A DNA stretch of 64,000 bases, taken from the NCBI GenBank assembly GCA_905221605.1, contig CAJNDS010002672.1:1-64000 (forward strand), in the 5' to 3' direction. Below, one piece after another: positions 44,458-57,120 of this stretch. Every line of letters starts with the position of its first letter. Position 1 is the first letter of the stretch. The DNA is from Symbiodinium natans. Lineage: Eukaryota > Sar > Dinophyceae > Suessiales > Symbiodiniaceae. The translations under genes and the position numbers were made by a program. The notes below the pieces were generated by a model that ran no database searches, was not told the DNA's origin, and was given only the letters and a program-made list of their open reading frames with translations.

Positions 44458-47400
44458 GGCTTGCGTTGCACTATGTTAGCCCGGTTACATGGTTCAGTAA
44501 GTTGCGTGTGTTCCGGCCAGCGCAGACGAAGCGCAGCCAAGGCGGAAGGTCCACGAGATCGCTTCAAGTTACTCCTAGAGGTGAAGCGAACAGGATATCC
44601 CGATGACCATTCGCCACAACCAGATGCTGGTAGTCCTGGCCAGCTTGGCTTTGCGGCGCTCCATTGGTCGAGACATGAGGTCGCCAATGCCTTGCGTGCC
44701 ATGGAGAGCATGCGCTTCGTCGAGCAGCAAGCGCAGGTAGCCAAGGGGATTGCAGACAAGGCTGCTGCACAGCTCACGTACCTCATGGAGTCTCCTTGCC
44801 TCAGAGGGGTGACACAACCTGCAGAAGCCGTGCCGACCCTAATTGCTCAGCCATTTGTTGCCATCCCAGCTTCCTGCTTGTGCCATTCTATCTGGCTGCG
44901 TCGCAGCCTTGGCAGCAAGGCAAGACTTCCCGACCAGCAGTCAGAAAGCCTTACCACTCAATCTGCACCGAATGCGACGATGTCAATGTGCCCGATAGCT
45001 GCTCGCCTGTGATGTGCTTTGGCCATCTCGAGCCAGGGTTCTTTCGCTGAAAGCTTTGCGATTTGCGCTTCGCTGCTAGGTGTTGCAAGTTCTGACGTGT
45101 GGCAGGACATCTCGGCCGCAAGGGTTGTGCGATGTTGTGTGGCTGCATGCTGTCTTGACATGGATTGATGTATCTTGGTGAGGACATGTACGCGAGACAG
45201 GCAAAAATGCTTTGAGTTTTTGTGATCTGCTGGCCAAAGCTGCCGAAGTGGATGCGCCCGCTGTGTGCGTGTGTATGCGCGCATCGAAAGCATGAGCCGA
45301 AAACACAGCATGCATAAACGCAGTTCTGAGTGCCGATCACGGTCTGTGTTTGGATGCCAGAGCTGCTAGAGGTTAAACATGGATGTTTGAGGTTAAACAT
45401 GGGTTTCATGCCGGCTGCGCTGGTCCCTGGACTTCCAGCTGCGTCCGTTTCGCAGCTGTTGGGACAGCGCTTTGCGAGTGTGATCTGCTTAAGGTCTGAA
45501 GGCTGAAGTGGAGGTTCGACACCTTGTCTGGCGTCTCTGCCCTGCCTAGGCTGCCCCAGCGAGCTCCAATGCTTGGCCATTCCCATAGTTTGCACGAGAT
45601 GCTTCAAGATGCGCTGTGTCTTGCAAGGGCAGGGTGTAGTGGCCAAAAAATGCTGCATACACCATGTAGCAGCGTTGGTTTCCACTTGTAAATCAAAACA
45701 GTGCCATTGCGGGTTAGTTCGTCCATATGACAAACCACCAGCGTCGCAGGTGACAGGGGTCACAAGAGAAATGTGTCAAACCTTAGAGTTGCTGGAATTC
45801 AGCGAAGCAATATGAAACAGTGGTTCTACGGGGAGGATTTTCATGCTCGTAGCCTGAAGAGACATATTGGCAAGGAAATGAAGCTGTGCCATTGATGTTG
45901 CCAAGGTCCTCCGGCTGGGTTCGAGCCTCGCTGCCCAATGCCTCCACAACATCGGAAGCCTCCTGCGATGATCTTGTGATGATCTTGCTTTCTCAGGATG
46001 GCCTGTCTTCCAGGTCAGTTTCCCGTCCAAGGCACCGGTTGCCTTGTGATGTTGCCCGCATTCGCTGCGCTCCTCATTTTGTGGACGGAAGGCGCTGCGC
46101 AACTGGCTGGCATGCCCGGAGCCTCCACCTTGGGGGCAGGGGGTCATCAATACATATCCACCTCGCACTGAGGCTGCCAGGCATGATGGGACGCCCTGTC
46201 GCTTGACTAAAGCAATCCTCGAAGCCCTTATCCACAGCTTGCTGCTGCTCGTGAGGCCATGCCATCGGTTCCACAGCCAGGCTTGGATCTGTCGAGGATC
46301 TGTGGTCGCCTTGCTTTTTTAGCTGTTGCTCTCGTCCTTTGATGTCGCTTGGGCCACTTTTCGTCTAAGATTTTGGGTTTCATTCTAAAATCGTGCTGCT
46401 GCTTTGGCTTTGGCCTTTGTCGCCGATGTTGTGACACATGCATGCGCGGCTTTGATGGTGCCATTGTTCGAATACGTGCTGTAGAAAGGCCCTTCCTGTA
46501 ACTGTATCAGTTGTTTTCCGGGAAGTGGACGTCGCCACATGTGGGTTTTCAAGGCTTGTTCACGGTCCTGATCGTGTTGTATCCTGCTGCCAGATATACT
46601 TGCGGCCGGTTCAAACATGGATGGGTTCCTGGCCCGGCCGTGGCACACCGAAGCGTAAGCCCGACGCCTGGGTAAATCCTGAATGATGAGTCGGGAACCC
46701 CGCTACCTCCTGGCTTCTATGAGTCGAGATGTGAGCTGTTACAGGGGTTGAAAGTTGAAAGTGAGCGGGCTATGCAAGTGTTGCAGAACAGAGATGCACC
46801 GCACAGAAGCATGAGGCAAGTCACAAGAAAACCGAAGCAAGTCAATTGTAGACACGCCGCCGAGTGTGCAGGTTTCACAAGTCAGCCTCAAAGTTTGGGC
46901 TGCGCCGGCTGTGGAGCCTGCCCATCGCAGTACCACCGGCAGGGTTTGCCTCAGAGAGTTTGCCGGCATGCCTCTGGCCGGAATATCACGAGACCCATGC
47001 TTGCGTCTTGTAGCTCGCGCTGGTGTGTGTTTCGTCATCTGCTTGGGGTTTACAGTGATGGCAGGCCCATGGGCGCACCTTTGGGCACACCTTTGGGCGC
47101 TCAAGCAGCAATGAGTTCCGGACTACTGTAAGAAAGAAAGCCGTGGACACGGCAGTCATGACTCCCAAGGTCGTTCCTCGTCGTTTCAGTTGCCTTTCCA
47201 CCGTTCTTCGCACAAAGTCGGTTCTCGCGCAAGTACAGTGCCATATCGGTGAAGCTGGTGCTGTTGGGGTCCATGTGTTTGCCTGGGCATCGCGTCTTTG
47301 CGCACTCCAATTTTTGCAGGTTCTTGACATTCCATGCGGCGCCAAGGCATGAATACTGGACCTCTACCGTCCGCAAGGGCCTTGATTGCAACTCCTTGAT

Positions 47401-50400
47401 TCCACGGGAACCTGTCAGATCACTCCGCAGCAGTGGCTTCGAGGTTCATCTGCCTGGCGGAGTGGGGATGCACATGGCAGGCCTGGCAAGAGAGACCGTA
47501 GAAATTGCACCGCAGGGGAACTAACAAATGGAAACGCTCAAGGCCTACCTCCGGCAGTGCAGGGGACTCGGGATTTCGCAGTGTTGCAGAAGCTGGCGTA
47601 GAACAGAGTTGTCGCATAAATGGAAAACACGGCAGAAGTCCAACCGGGTGCGTCATGAAGCATGCTCCAGGAAGCTCCTGCGTTCAGCGTTGTGTGGGAT
47701 GTGTCGTGCAGTCAGGCCAAGCATTGTTGCCCACGTCTAAGCCCCAGTTGGGACTGTCGGCATGCTATGTTGTCATATATGGGGACTCTAGATCTGAGGC
47801 GATGGAGCCGGCAGCAAAACGGTCCAAGTTGGAGACTGATGCCACTTGAGCCGTAGAAAAAAAGTGGCCTCAAGGGGTCTTTATCGATACTACTCATACT
47901 TCTTGTCTCAAAGCTTCTTCGGCGAATGCCCTGCCTGTGCATCTGCGGTTTCTATGCACACCTTGCAACACAGCCACGAGGGCTCTAGCATCCAGTCAGT
48001 TGTTGCAGCCTTCACACTGCCTGACAGGGACACATCACAGCCCGACATCACCTACAACCGCAGGTACAGCCGTTCCTTGTTACCCTGATGGGCCACTAGC
48101 AAAGAACAGCCGTGAAAGTTTGCAATGGCGGTCGTTGACTTACATGGCATGTTCAGTTTGGGAAGAGGACAGTTGAACCGTTGTGACGCATGAGGTGCTC
48201 CAGTCTCCTACAGGTGCGCCGGGGCACACCTTATCTGCCATGCAGTTGTGCATGATAAACTGGATGCTTTAGCAGGAGTCAATGCGGTGCCCACGACCGA
48301 GCCAATGGAACGTAGGCATCCGGATCATGGACCCATCTGCAATCAATCTGGCGCACAAAGGCCGATCATTCTCCAGAGGAGCGTTACAGCTCCGCTTGGG
48401 CCGCCGCCTTTTTCTGCAAGCACGTTCGCACATCGGCTCTTAGCTTTGCATGATCAGTGAGGCCAACCCCAACTCACACTGTTGCAAAAGCCTCGGTGCA
48501 CACCCAGATGCTTGGGCGGTGTTAAGATTCCGTGCGAGCCCATCGCCGAGGCAGCGAAGCCAGTTTACCGAAAGCAAAGCTCGATGCCTGCGGCAAGCAT
48601 CCCTGAGCATCCCTGCCTTTCTGCATTCCACTTGCCCTGAGAACGCTCTGCTGAGGCGCAGGTGGTAGCTGGTCTCCCAGGCGGGAGACTTTCTGAGCAT
48701 GGCACACCGTAGCACACACTCGTGGCATATTGTACAAGGTGTACTTCCCAAGGCTGCTTGCTCTTCAGAAATACGCTGTGAAGCGTAACCTCCTGAACAC
48801 CAAGTCCATCCGAACTCGACACCTAAACCGTAAGCTTCTTCAGGCCCGTGACCCAGTGAGTTAGATCGGGGTGCGCTCAGATTTTTGGAGTAGCTTGATT
48901 TGCCACGTGGTAATACCATCTGCCCGCAGTACACAGTTGGGAGCAGAAGGAAACAACCTAGGTCAGTTTTGAGAGCAGCTTGGGAAAACCAAACGTAGGA
49001 AAGCTACATGATTTCGTGGTCGAAAGGCGAAGATTCAATCGTTGCGGTGAAAGGATTTCTACTCACACATTTTGAACCGGGGCATGGGTCATTCCCCTTC
49101 GGACATGGGAGCCGGAGAATCCAAGGTTGCTTTCTTCATGTGGCAATCGCATCTCCATCTCACAACCTGCGCCGTGTTCATGTGCTTGATGGTCTTTCTT
49201 CAGTCCCAGCGTCTTCAGGGCCTGTCGCAGCAAGGCGACCCACGGCGTGCTCCCCAGAGAACGCGAGATTTCGAGCCAGGAAGGGTCCATGAGTATCGCC
49301 CTTGGGTGCTCGGAAGGATGAGTTGAAGCCGCTCTGGTCTGCTGTTGTCGGGCGCTGACTTCGCATCCGCCGCGAGTAACGCCTAGCACCACAATGCACC
49401 CCGCACCCGCATTCACAGGTGGCGGGGAAACCTCAGGAGGCTTGATTCTGCTTGACGGCAGTTGCGCGGCTGCTTCTGTAGACAGGCTCGTGCTTCTGGC
49501 AGGCTGCCGTGAAGCCCCAGCAGGTTGCTTCTGTTGTGGCGGCGCCTGTCGCAGCTCCAAATGTCCCGACTGTCCCTGCAACTGCTGCACGCACCTCCTG
49601 GGCGAGCCTTACAGAAGGACCGATGGATGCCGAAGCAGCACGTTTTTAGCACCTAGAACAGAAGTGGAAGCCTTTTCGCCTTGAACGCAATCTTGTGCGC
49701 GAATGTATGCAGCCAACTGTGCTCAAGGCAGGTTCATTAGCCGGATATCTGTACAAAACATGGCGGAGCTTTAGCTGCGCACGCGAGCTGCGGCTCGTTT
49801 TGCCTTTGATCTACTTCTTTGGAGAATTTTGGAGATGCGGTTGACAGATCCGGAGTTGGCTGGCACGGGCTTTCATTCACCAGCCGCAGATTTGTTTGAT
49901 TTGTTCATGAAGTGACACGGTTGTTGACAAAGGTTCATGGCTGGCGAGGATCAGCCTGCAAACGAGGTAGAAAAGAATGCCTCTGCACCATTATCAGAGC
50001 CCTGGCTTCACTGAATGGAGTGCTTGACCCACACGTCGTTCAGATGTTTCAGCGTTGGCCCGTGTGCAGTGGGTGAAGCAAAGCCAGTTGCAAGGGCAAT
50101 GCAGGAAGGTGACGGGGTGACGGCATTTTGCGTTTGTACGTTCATGCCCAGGATGCGAGGCTTGCAGAGGCAGATGATGCACAAGCGTTCTCCTGGACCA
50201 CCGGATCACGAACGCCAGGCTCGGAATTGTTGGGGGGCAGGATGCAGCTTCCGAGACTCAAGTGGAGGAGCCGCAAGCTCAGATGAGAAGAAGAGGGCTG
50301 CAAGCTTGCCGGCTGAAGGAGAGAACCTTGTGTGTTTCAACTCATCAACTCAAGATTACCAGAGGCAAAGGTGTGAGCTTAATGCTTGGGGTTTTATCGG

Positions 50401-51287
50401 GTAAACGCGTATCTGTCATGGCTCACAGCTCATGTGGAAGTGGTTCACAGGATGCAAGTCATTAGCACAGGCAGGCTTGCGAAACATTGCTTTCTGAAAG
50501 CTCAGGTGAGTTTTCCTCGTGGGCTGCATTCCGCTGGTCTCTGCTCCATGAGCTCTTCATGGACGAGTATAAAAACTCGTCCGCTCTTGGTGGGGAACAG
50601 CTCAAGGCTCCGGATCGTTGGTGTTGGATCCAGAAGAGGTAGCAGCGAAGAGACGAAGGTTAAGGTATTGCCAGCCCAGGATCCTTCTCTGTGGCAGGCC
50701 CTTGTGAGACATCACCTCTCGTAACTTTCGTTCCAAGGTTATGAGTGCTCGGTTTTGGGCGCAAAGTTAACATACATTCTTTAGACATAAACGCGTTTCC
50801 ACCCATGCTTGTTCCGCAGCCTTGTTCATCCATCTTGGCTTTCTTTCACTGCGGTCGACCAGGTCAACCGGCTGGCGCTGCGTTGTCTTTCCTGCAAAGA
50901 CTGGGCTGCTTCCAAGGAAATATGGCATGGTTGCTGTAAGGTGCAGCTGTTGTTCTTGCGAAGCTCCCTGGGTCACCATGTTCTGTTTCGGCTAGGTACT
51001 TCGGATAGAAGCTAGTATGTCTGATTCCAATGCTCACAGTCCAGGTTCGATTGATCAGCAACTTGGGCTTTCCTGGAGACGCACTGGCAGTCTTCCAAAC
51101 CATTGAGCCTTGGCATCGAGAGGGCACATGTATTCTTTGTGACAGGGGAGGACCTAGGATGTGGGTCAATGCCTTGTTAGGAGAGGATGTTGGGCTGGCC
51201 TTATGCAGCCAACAGTTGTTGTAGGCTGTTGAGATGCATTGTGCTTTCTGCATGTGCGTGCAGCCACCCGTCATTCCTTCTTTGCAG
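44458..51287. other. No confident gene; scattered coding-like stretches
   Basis: A plus stretch at 44640-44790 (AQVAKGIADKAAAQLTYLM) looks coding. A possible start with MAGEDQPANE occurs at 49937 before a GT donor. 50240-50400 may hold an exon. Open frames at 46.4-48.9 kb are short, antisense to each other and carry no motif. I could not assemble a gene. Confidence 0.3.
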
Positions 51288-53740
51288 CTCAAGGTAGAGG
51301 ATTTCCCTAGCGAGGAGAAGGAGAAGCAGCTCAGGCAGGTGCCGAATTAGTGACACGCGAATCAGTCTGAGGGCTATGGGCTCGTTTAGCTTACAACGCA
51401 TCAGACCGAGACCGACTCGGACCCATCATGCCCGTGTGCACCTATTCGTGAATGCCGAGGGCAGCAGGGGTCGACAGCATGAGCGTCATGACGCTGGCGC
51501 AGCTGCGGCGCTTCGAGGCCCGAAGACGAAAAGTTCCCCCATGGACTTGATTGTGTGATGATTTGCTCAGATCGCTTGCCTCGCTCGTCTGTGCAAGTAG
51601 CATCTGTGACCCCGGTCCCCACCGCTAGACGCCCACAAAAGTGTAGCTTGCTGAGGAGGAGATGTCTGTCAAGCGGTTATCCTTATCAGTGCAAGATGAG
51701 GGATCTCCGTCGTGGCAGTTCGCGCAATTCTTGAAGACTTCAGGCTGCACAAGTGAAGATGTGAGCACGACAAAGGTAAGAGAACATCTCATGTGAGCAG
51801 CCATTCGAATCTTTCGAGCCAGCCGTGCTGCTCGTTTCAGCCACGGATGCATCAGCTGCTTGATCTCGGGTCGTCTTGTGTTGTAGTATGGTGACCTGTC
51901 GAAACCAAGGAGAAGTCGGCAGAATTTGCAGCAACCTCAGGTATTGCAGAGTTGATTTTACCACAAGACTGGTGCCAGTGAAAGTTGGCTGTGGGCAGGC
52001 TCAGAGCATGGCGACTGGACTTGGATGTGAAACAAAACGGAACCGTCACGTTTGTGGACTTCGCGCTTCTCGGCAGGATTTGAGCGAGTGAGTGAGCTTA
52101 TATATATATATATATATATATACATATACACATTTACTTGTGCATCTAGAATCTCTTTGTCTCTCTCTCTCTCTCACTCACTCACTCACTCTCTCTCTCT
52201 CTCTCTCTGTTCTTTCTCTGTCTGGGAATGCAAGGAGCGCCTGTCGCCGGCTTGGGCTTCAGGGCCAGTGCCGGCAAATATGGACATCGCTCCGTCCCAC
52301 CGATGACAAAGCGCTCGAGTCAGTTGGCTGTACGACTGGTGCTGTAGGGTTTAGGGTTTAGATGGGTTTAGGGTTTAGCCGGCAACTTGCCATGCCGTGC
52401 TGTGTTTGTCACATGGAGGATTAACTCTGAAAGTCCATGGTACGAGTGGAGTTCAGGTTTGCTGAGCTGGCCCCATATGAAGCTGCCCACGTCGAGGAGT
52501 TTGCGGAGCTGATCTGGGAGGTTGCTGGGGGGGGGCCATGCGATGATGTCCTGCCTGAGGGTGTAGGGCTTAGGGTTAAGGGTTAGGGGGGGGGGGGGGG
52601 CGAATCCTAAAGCCGGCAGGCTTCTGGCTACGACTTGGATAAGGCACTTGGTTCACTGACAGATGGTTCGTACTCCCTGACCTCTGCATTGCAGCGCTGC
52701 ATCTCCAGCTCACCACATGAATCGGGTGCGATTGGGCAGGCCTGGCGCTTATTCGATTACGACCAGAAGAACAAGATGACGAAGGAGCGCGGTGGAGGGA
52801 AGCCTGGCTTGGTTTGCTCGCCTGCTGCCATCTGCAAGGCGGACTTCGTCCAGAGTGCACAGCACCTGGGCTTTCGAGGCAATGCAGCCACGCCCCCGGT
52901 GCTCCCAAAGTCCACACACCCAAAAAAGGTCACAAGTGTTAAAACTCATACGTCGCTTCTTTGCAGCTTGCCTGGTTGGCCGAGGAGCTACTGTTCAAAG
53001 GTTTGGATGCAACCGGACTTGGCCTCCCGAATTCAACTTGTGTTCGTTGGCTGCCGTTAGCGCGACATTTTTGGAGTCGTTTTTCTTGAGGCTGGATTTG
53101 GCGTGATGACTTCGAGTACATCCCAAAGGCTGTTGCCGGAGTGAGATTCTGCGTGTGCTGGAGCTTCGATGTTCTGCTGCCCAGGTGTCACAGGTTGCCC
53201 GACAGAGACTGCACGGTGCTGAAGGCCTTGAAGCTTTGAAGCTCAGGGGCCTAGGACAGAGCAGCTCAGAGACATGTCTCATACCTCTCAAGTGCTGCAG
53301 GACCCCTTGCCACAAGCTCAGCGCAGAAGAGGGTGGCATTGTGCCCATGAGCCAGTCGATGGCTTTTAACGTTGTCAGGCCAGCCTGGTGCGCTTTGCCC
53401 AGCGTGAGATGGGAGGCGCTGAGGCCGTCACGAAAAGAGCACGAAAGGAGTCCCGTGGCATTGTATGGACGTCGGCTTGTGCAGGAGATGATTTCGAAGC
53501 TGGGACTTGGTGGTGCGCAAAGTGAGGCCGGACTGGCCCATAAGTGAGACACAGCAGCTTGCATCCCAAGAGTGTTGTGTGACGTGGCCCAGGTCACTGT
53601 TTGTGACCTGGCCGCTCGCCTCACCGCGCTCGGATTTGATGGGGATGCTCAGCGTGCAGCCGTGCATGCTGCAAAGCTGCTTGTGTGCAAGTTCAAGGGT
53701 CACCAAGCGAACAGCTAGCAGCCAGCTGCGAGAAGTTATA
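51288..53740 (+). CDS. EF-hand-rich protein, multi-exon (partial)
   Basis: Coding-like exons: 51288-51338 (LKVEDFPSEEKEKQLRQ), about 51468-51530 (SVMTLAQLRRFEARRRK), 51656-51760 (MSVKRLSLSVQDEGSPSWQF), 52005-52075 (AWRLDLDVKQNGTVTFVDFA, an EF-hand with D-x-K-x-N-G-T-V-T-x-x-D), about 52699-52785 (AWRLFDYDQKNKMTKE, a second EF-hand), about 52843-52890 (ADFVQSAQHLGFRGNA, exiting helix), about 52973-53080 (LAWLAEELLFKGLDATGLG) and about 53590-53680 (DLAARLTALGFDGDAQRAAV). The alternation of A-W-x-L-D-x-D loops with L-G-F-x-G-N helices is typical of dinoflagellate proteins with many EF-hands. Calcium binding is likely; loop 2 lacks the usual Gly and may be weak. Ends and several joins are open. 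Confidence 0.55.
52098..52213. repeat. TA and TC dinucleotide microsatellites
   Basis: About 15 TA units (52098-52128) are followed by ctctctct and ctcactcactcact runs (52154-52213). The run lies in an intron of the EF-hand gene, just after its exon ending at 52075. Confidence 0.97.
52345..52600 (+). repeat. Degenerate interstitial telomere-type repeats
   Basis: tagggtttagggtttag and gggtttagggtttag occur at 52345-52378, and tagggcttagggttaagggttag followed by a G run at 52563-52601. Orientation is the same as the array at 8220. They lie in the next intron region of the EF-hand gene. Confidence 0.82.
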
Positions 53741-56109
53741 CTCCGACTCTTCCAAGCACCAAGGTGCGACAGTGGAAGTGGCACCAAAGTTTCGGCAGAG
53801 AAGTTGTTCAAGATTCTAAGCGCGCAAAAGAAGGAGAAGCCCGGAGTATCCAACCGACGCGACCTCAGACTTGGCGCACGTGCAGTGTGAACCCAAAAGG
53901 GTTTTTCAGCATCGCTGGTGTTTGTCTTGGTGTTTGGTCGTTTTCAGCGAAACATAGTACGACTGGTGAACTCTGTGGCCAGAAGGTGCATTCAGCGGTT
54001 TATAAGTTCTTTGTTTCCTGAATATACATCTTGCTTTTTTCTTGGCTTGCTTGGTCTTGCTTACTTCTTGTGCTTGGTTCGCAAAGTGCCCCGCCCTGAG
54101 GGTGCCCAGTGCTGGAACACCGAGGTCTATGTGTCGGAGTCGCGCAGAATTCCAGTGCGCCGTGTATCTGCCGTCGTGGTGTGTCAGGGTCGTCGCTAAC
54201 TAAAGGGGCGCATATCCGCTCCAATGCATCTTGCTGTCTTTGGGTGCGCGGCCAAGCCACAACAGCAAAACCATGAAAACAGCAGACACAAAACAAGCAC
54301 CAACTAGAATTGCCCATGCTGTGTCTCTTTGGCTTCTGCCGGGTTTGGGACAAGGGATCCCAAGCGTCGTCATTTTAAATAAAGGCACACCCCAACGACG
54401 ACGTCGATTGAAATCCCTTCTTCGAAGCTCTCCTATTGGGAGGCTCTCAAGAGCTCTCCTATTCTCAAGAGCTTTCCTACTGGGAGGCTCTCAACAGCTC
54501 CTTGGGATCTTGGAAGACAACGGGGAAAAACAGTTTCCCTCTCTTGCTTGCCCCAACCCAGGCCAGCAGAGATCTTCAAACAACATCGGTTTTGGTGTGC
54601 AATTCCAGAGTCGTGCCGCAAAAACGACGTCGTTTGAACTCTCTTGTTGTCCCAAACGACACATCGTTCTTGGTGTGCAATCCCCTCCCCCCAGTAGAAA
54701 CTCTGGGGGTGTTTTTGTGGCTTGTTGGCGTTTTGCCGAGTTGTCCTCTCGCTGTCAATGCCTGCCTGTTTTGAAAGCCCGGCGTGACTGGTGCCTGTGT
54801 TTAGTTGCGAGCTCTTCTCTCTCCCCACTCTCCAAGGAGGTGATGTGGCAGCAGCTTCCCCGACTGTCTTCATGCGCAAGCGATCCACTGGCGCAGGCCT
54901 CCTCCCTGACTCTTTATTGCCTCCGTATGGAGCGATTTATAGTGCCCTTAAGAAAGAGGCCTAAAGCCAAAGATGTTGGCAAAGAAGAAGCCAGCATCCC
55001 CGGCCGCACAGATGCAGTTCACTGCATCATCACTCCTCTTTCACTCAGTTATCCTCAGATTCAACCAAATTTGCTAAGTCTGCCAGATGCAATCTTGGGA
55101 ACCTGAGGCTTCGCAACATCCTCCCTGGAACAGCAGTGTGCAAGACCTTTGCGTTTCGATGGGGCCTGAGACACCAGACGGTCGGATTTGATGCGCCGCG
55201 TCTATCTCCCTGACGACCTCTGTATCCGTGTTTGTCTTTCGCCGTCCAGTTCCACCTTTCTACACCCGTCCAGGAACAAGCTGCATCCGAGCCTGCGGTT
55301 TTACTTCGCCGACTTCGACCCTGGTCACAGGGAAAAGAAGCAGGCATGGCATGGAGTGGCACTCTCTTCACGGCTCCGTCTTGCTGTTTTGGATGGGAGG
55401 TGGTTCCGTTAGTTTTTCTGATAAGCGCCCTCAGGCAGCTTGTCAGGCCATGAAGGAGGCAGATCGGAGCTCAGAATTGTGGCATGTCTTGGCGCGTCGA
55501 AGGTGCCATCCTTTGAGAAGCTGAGGCCAAGACTTCCTCCAAGTTTACGCCGCCAGCCAGGAGAGCGGACCAAAAGCCTGCAATTGCTGGCATATGAGTG
55601 TTCGTTCAAGTATCAATGAAGTCCATGCCAGTAGTGAGGACCTCTCACAGTAGCAGTGGCACAAGGTCCTCCGGAATGCGACAGGTGCAGACATGTGACG
55701 TATGCTTGCGCTGGTCTTTCACAGATTGCTGTGGAAAGCCTAAAAAAAGCTCCCGCAGAGGCCATTCATCCAAGCTGGGTTACGTCACTGCCAGCAGAAA
55801 GCGAGAACACGCCGAGGCCGTGCAGGCGCGTCCGGGAGCCAAATAGCTACAATGCCTTCTTGCGTTGGTGATGACTTGACCTGGCTTCTGTGTTCTTTGC
55901 TAGCTGGCAGGAGATATTTCGAGAGCGCTGAACACAAGCCGGTAAGGGACGAAGTGCATGACCTGCTACGAATGCGCGCGGCTCATGTTCCTGGCCTCCA
56001 AGATGGAGGCCGGTTGTTGGATTGTTCCCCACCCTCGGTGTGGGGTTGTTAGAATTTATTCTCAACTCTTCTCCTCCCCCGGAACTCTTCTCCTCGCCCG
56101 GAAGATCAT
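53741..56109. other. No confident gene; one coding-like exon
   Basis: A plus exon starting about 55721 after a tttcacag acceptor reads IAVESLKKAPAEAIHPSWVT and stays open to a stop at 55844. It is unrecognised. The 291-codon plus frame at 54231-55106 consists largely of repetitive segments (caattcc/gtgtgcaatcc words, gaagctctcctattgggagg duplications) and I do not accept it as a gene. Confidence 0.3.
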
Positions 56110-56280
56110 CTGGAGTGCCCAACCCCAGAGACTCCCTGGAGTGCCCAACCCAGAGACTCCTAGAGTGCCCAACCCCAGAGTTTTTCTGGAGTGCCTGGCC
56201 GACTCCCTGGAATGCCCAACCCCGGAGCCTTCCTGGAGTGCCCAACCCCAGAGTCTCCCTGGAGTGCCCAACCCAAATTG
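56110..56280. repeat. 26-bp minisatellite (ggagtgcccaacccc), about 6 units
   Basis: Units of ggagtgcccaaccccagaga + ctccct occur with point variants. It is the reverse-complement relative of 2960-3155, about 53 kb away. Confidence 0.93.
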
Positions 56281-57120
56281 TAAGCAAAAACTAAGAATGT
56301 GTATTTGAATCAATGTGTCTTTGTTTGAACATCTTATTTGCGCTCTTTCCTTTTTTCAGGAGGAGCAAAGTGGGGATGTTCGAAGTAAATTAGTCTCTGT
56401 GTGAGTCGTTGCGTCACAGCTGTAGTGCTAGAGAAGGCAGATGCAGCCGACCCACCTCATCCACCCAAATGTTAAGTCCTCGCGAGAGGAAACCGAGGAT
56501 TGACCGAATGATGTCAGCATAGTCCCCGGACAGGGAGAGACCATGGGGACACGAAAGAGCTCTCCAATGGTCCTAGAGCACGTCCAAAAAGCACGGAGGC
56601 CTCTCCCAAGCAGTCTGGACCACACCCCGAGAGTCACCAAGCATTCCCAGAGCACGGCAGCTCTCCACACAAGACGAGCTAGACTGCTAGACGGGATGTA
56701 GCTCGCATCCGGCTGGAGTCGAGCAGCTGTGAGTTGCGGCCGACAGGATGAGATGCGTCAGTAGTTCATAGCCGGATACTCGGCGGAGAAAACGGTTTGT
56801 ACGAAAGTCGACACTTCAGCCAGCCAGAGCTGCGGACATCCGCTCCTAAGCGACGTGCTATGTACTCGCCGACATGCGTAAAACACGTGCATACATGCCA
56901 AGACATGTGCGCCGACATGCCAAATTTAACTTAACGGAAACTTTGGATTTCCTAGAAGAGCCTAGAGGAAATAGATCGTTTCGCAGAGTCACAAGAAGAG
57001 CGCGAGAGAGCGAGAGAGAGAGAGAGAGAGCCTTGGGGCAGCCTCACTTCGGGGGGGTTATATAAGCGTGTGGGAGAGCGAGAGCGAGAGAGCCTGAAAA
57101 CCTAGCTACCGAACTGTAGC
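56281..57120. other. No gene; GA-rich runs
   Basis: Two short GA/GAGC runs flank a gggggttatataagcg stretch (57000-57035 and 57069-57092). The tatataa word resembles a TATA box, but dinoflagellate promoters usually lack one, so I make no promoter call. Confidence 0.4.

Noticed and set aside
49063-49590. 175-codon minus-strand frame and the overlapping 96-codon plus frame
   Set aside because: They overlap on opposite strands with equal plausibility and neither has a motif or a splice partner.
54231-55106. 291-codon plus-strand open frame
   Set aside because: It runs through internally repeated sequence, has no domain, and its composition differs from the recognised exons.
57030-57070. tatataa word before plus-strand sequence as a promoter
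   Set aside because: It sits between simple GA runs. Dinoflagellate promoters generally lack TATA boxes, and no gene start could be tied to it.
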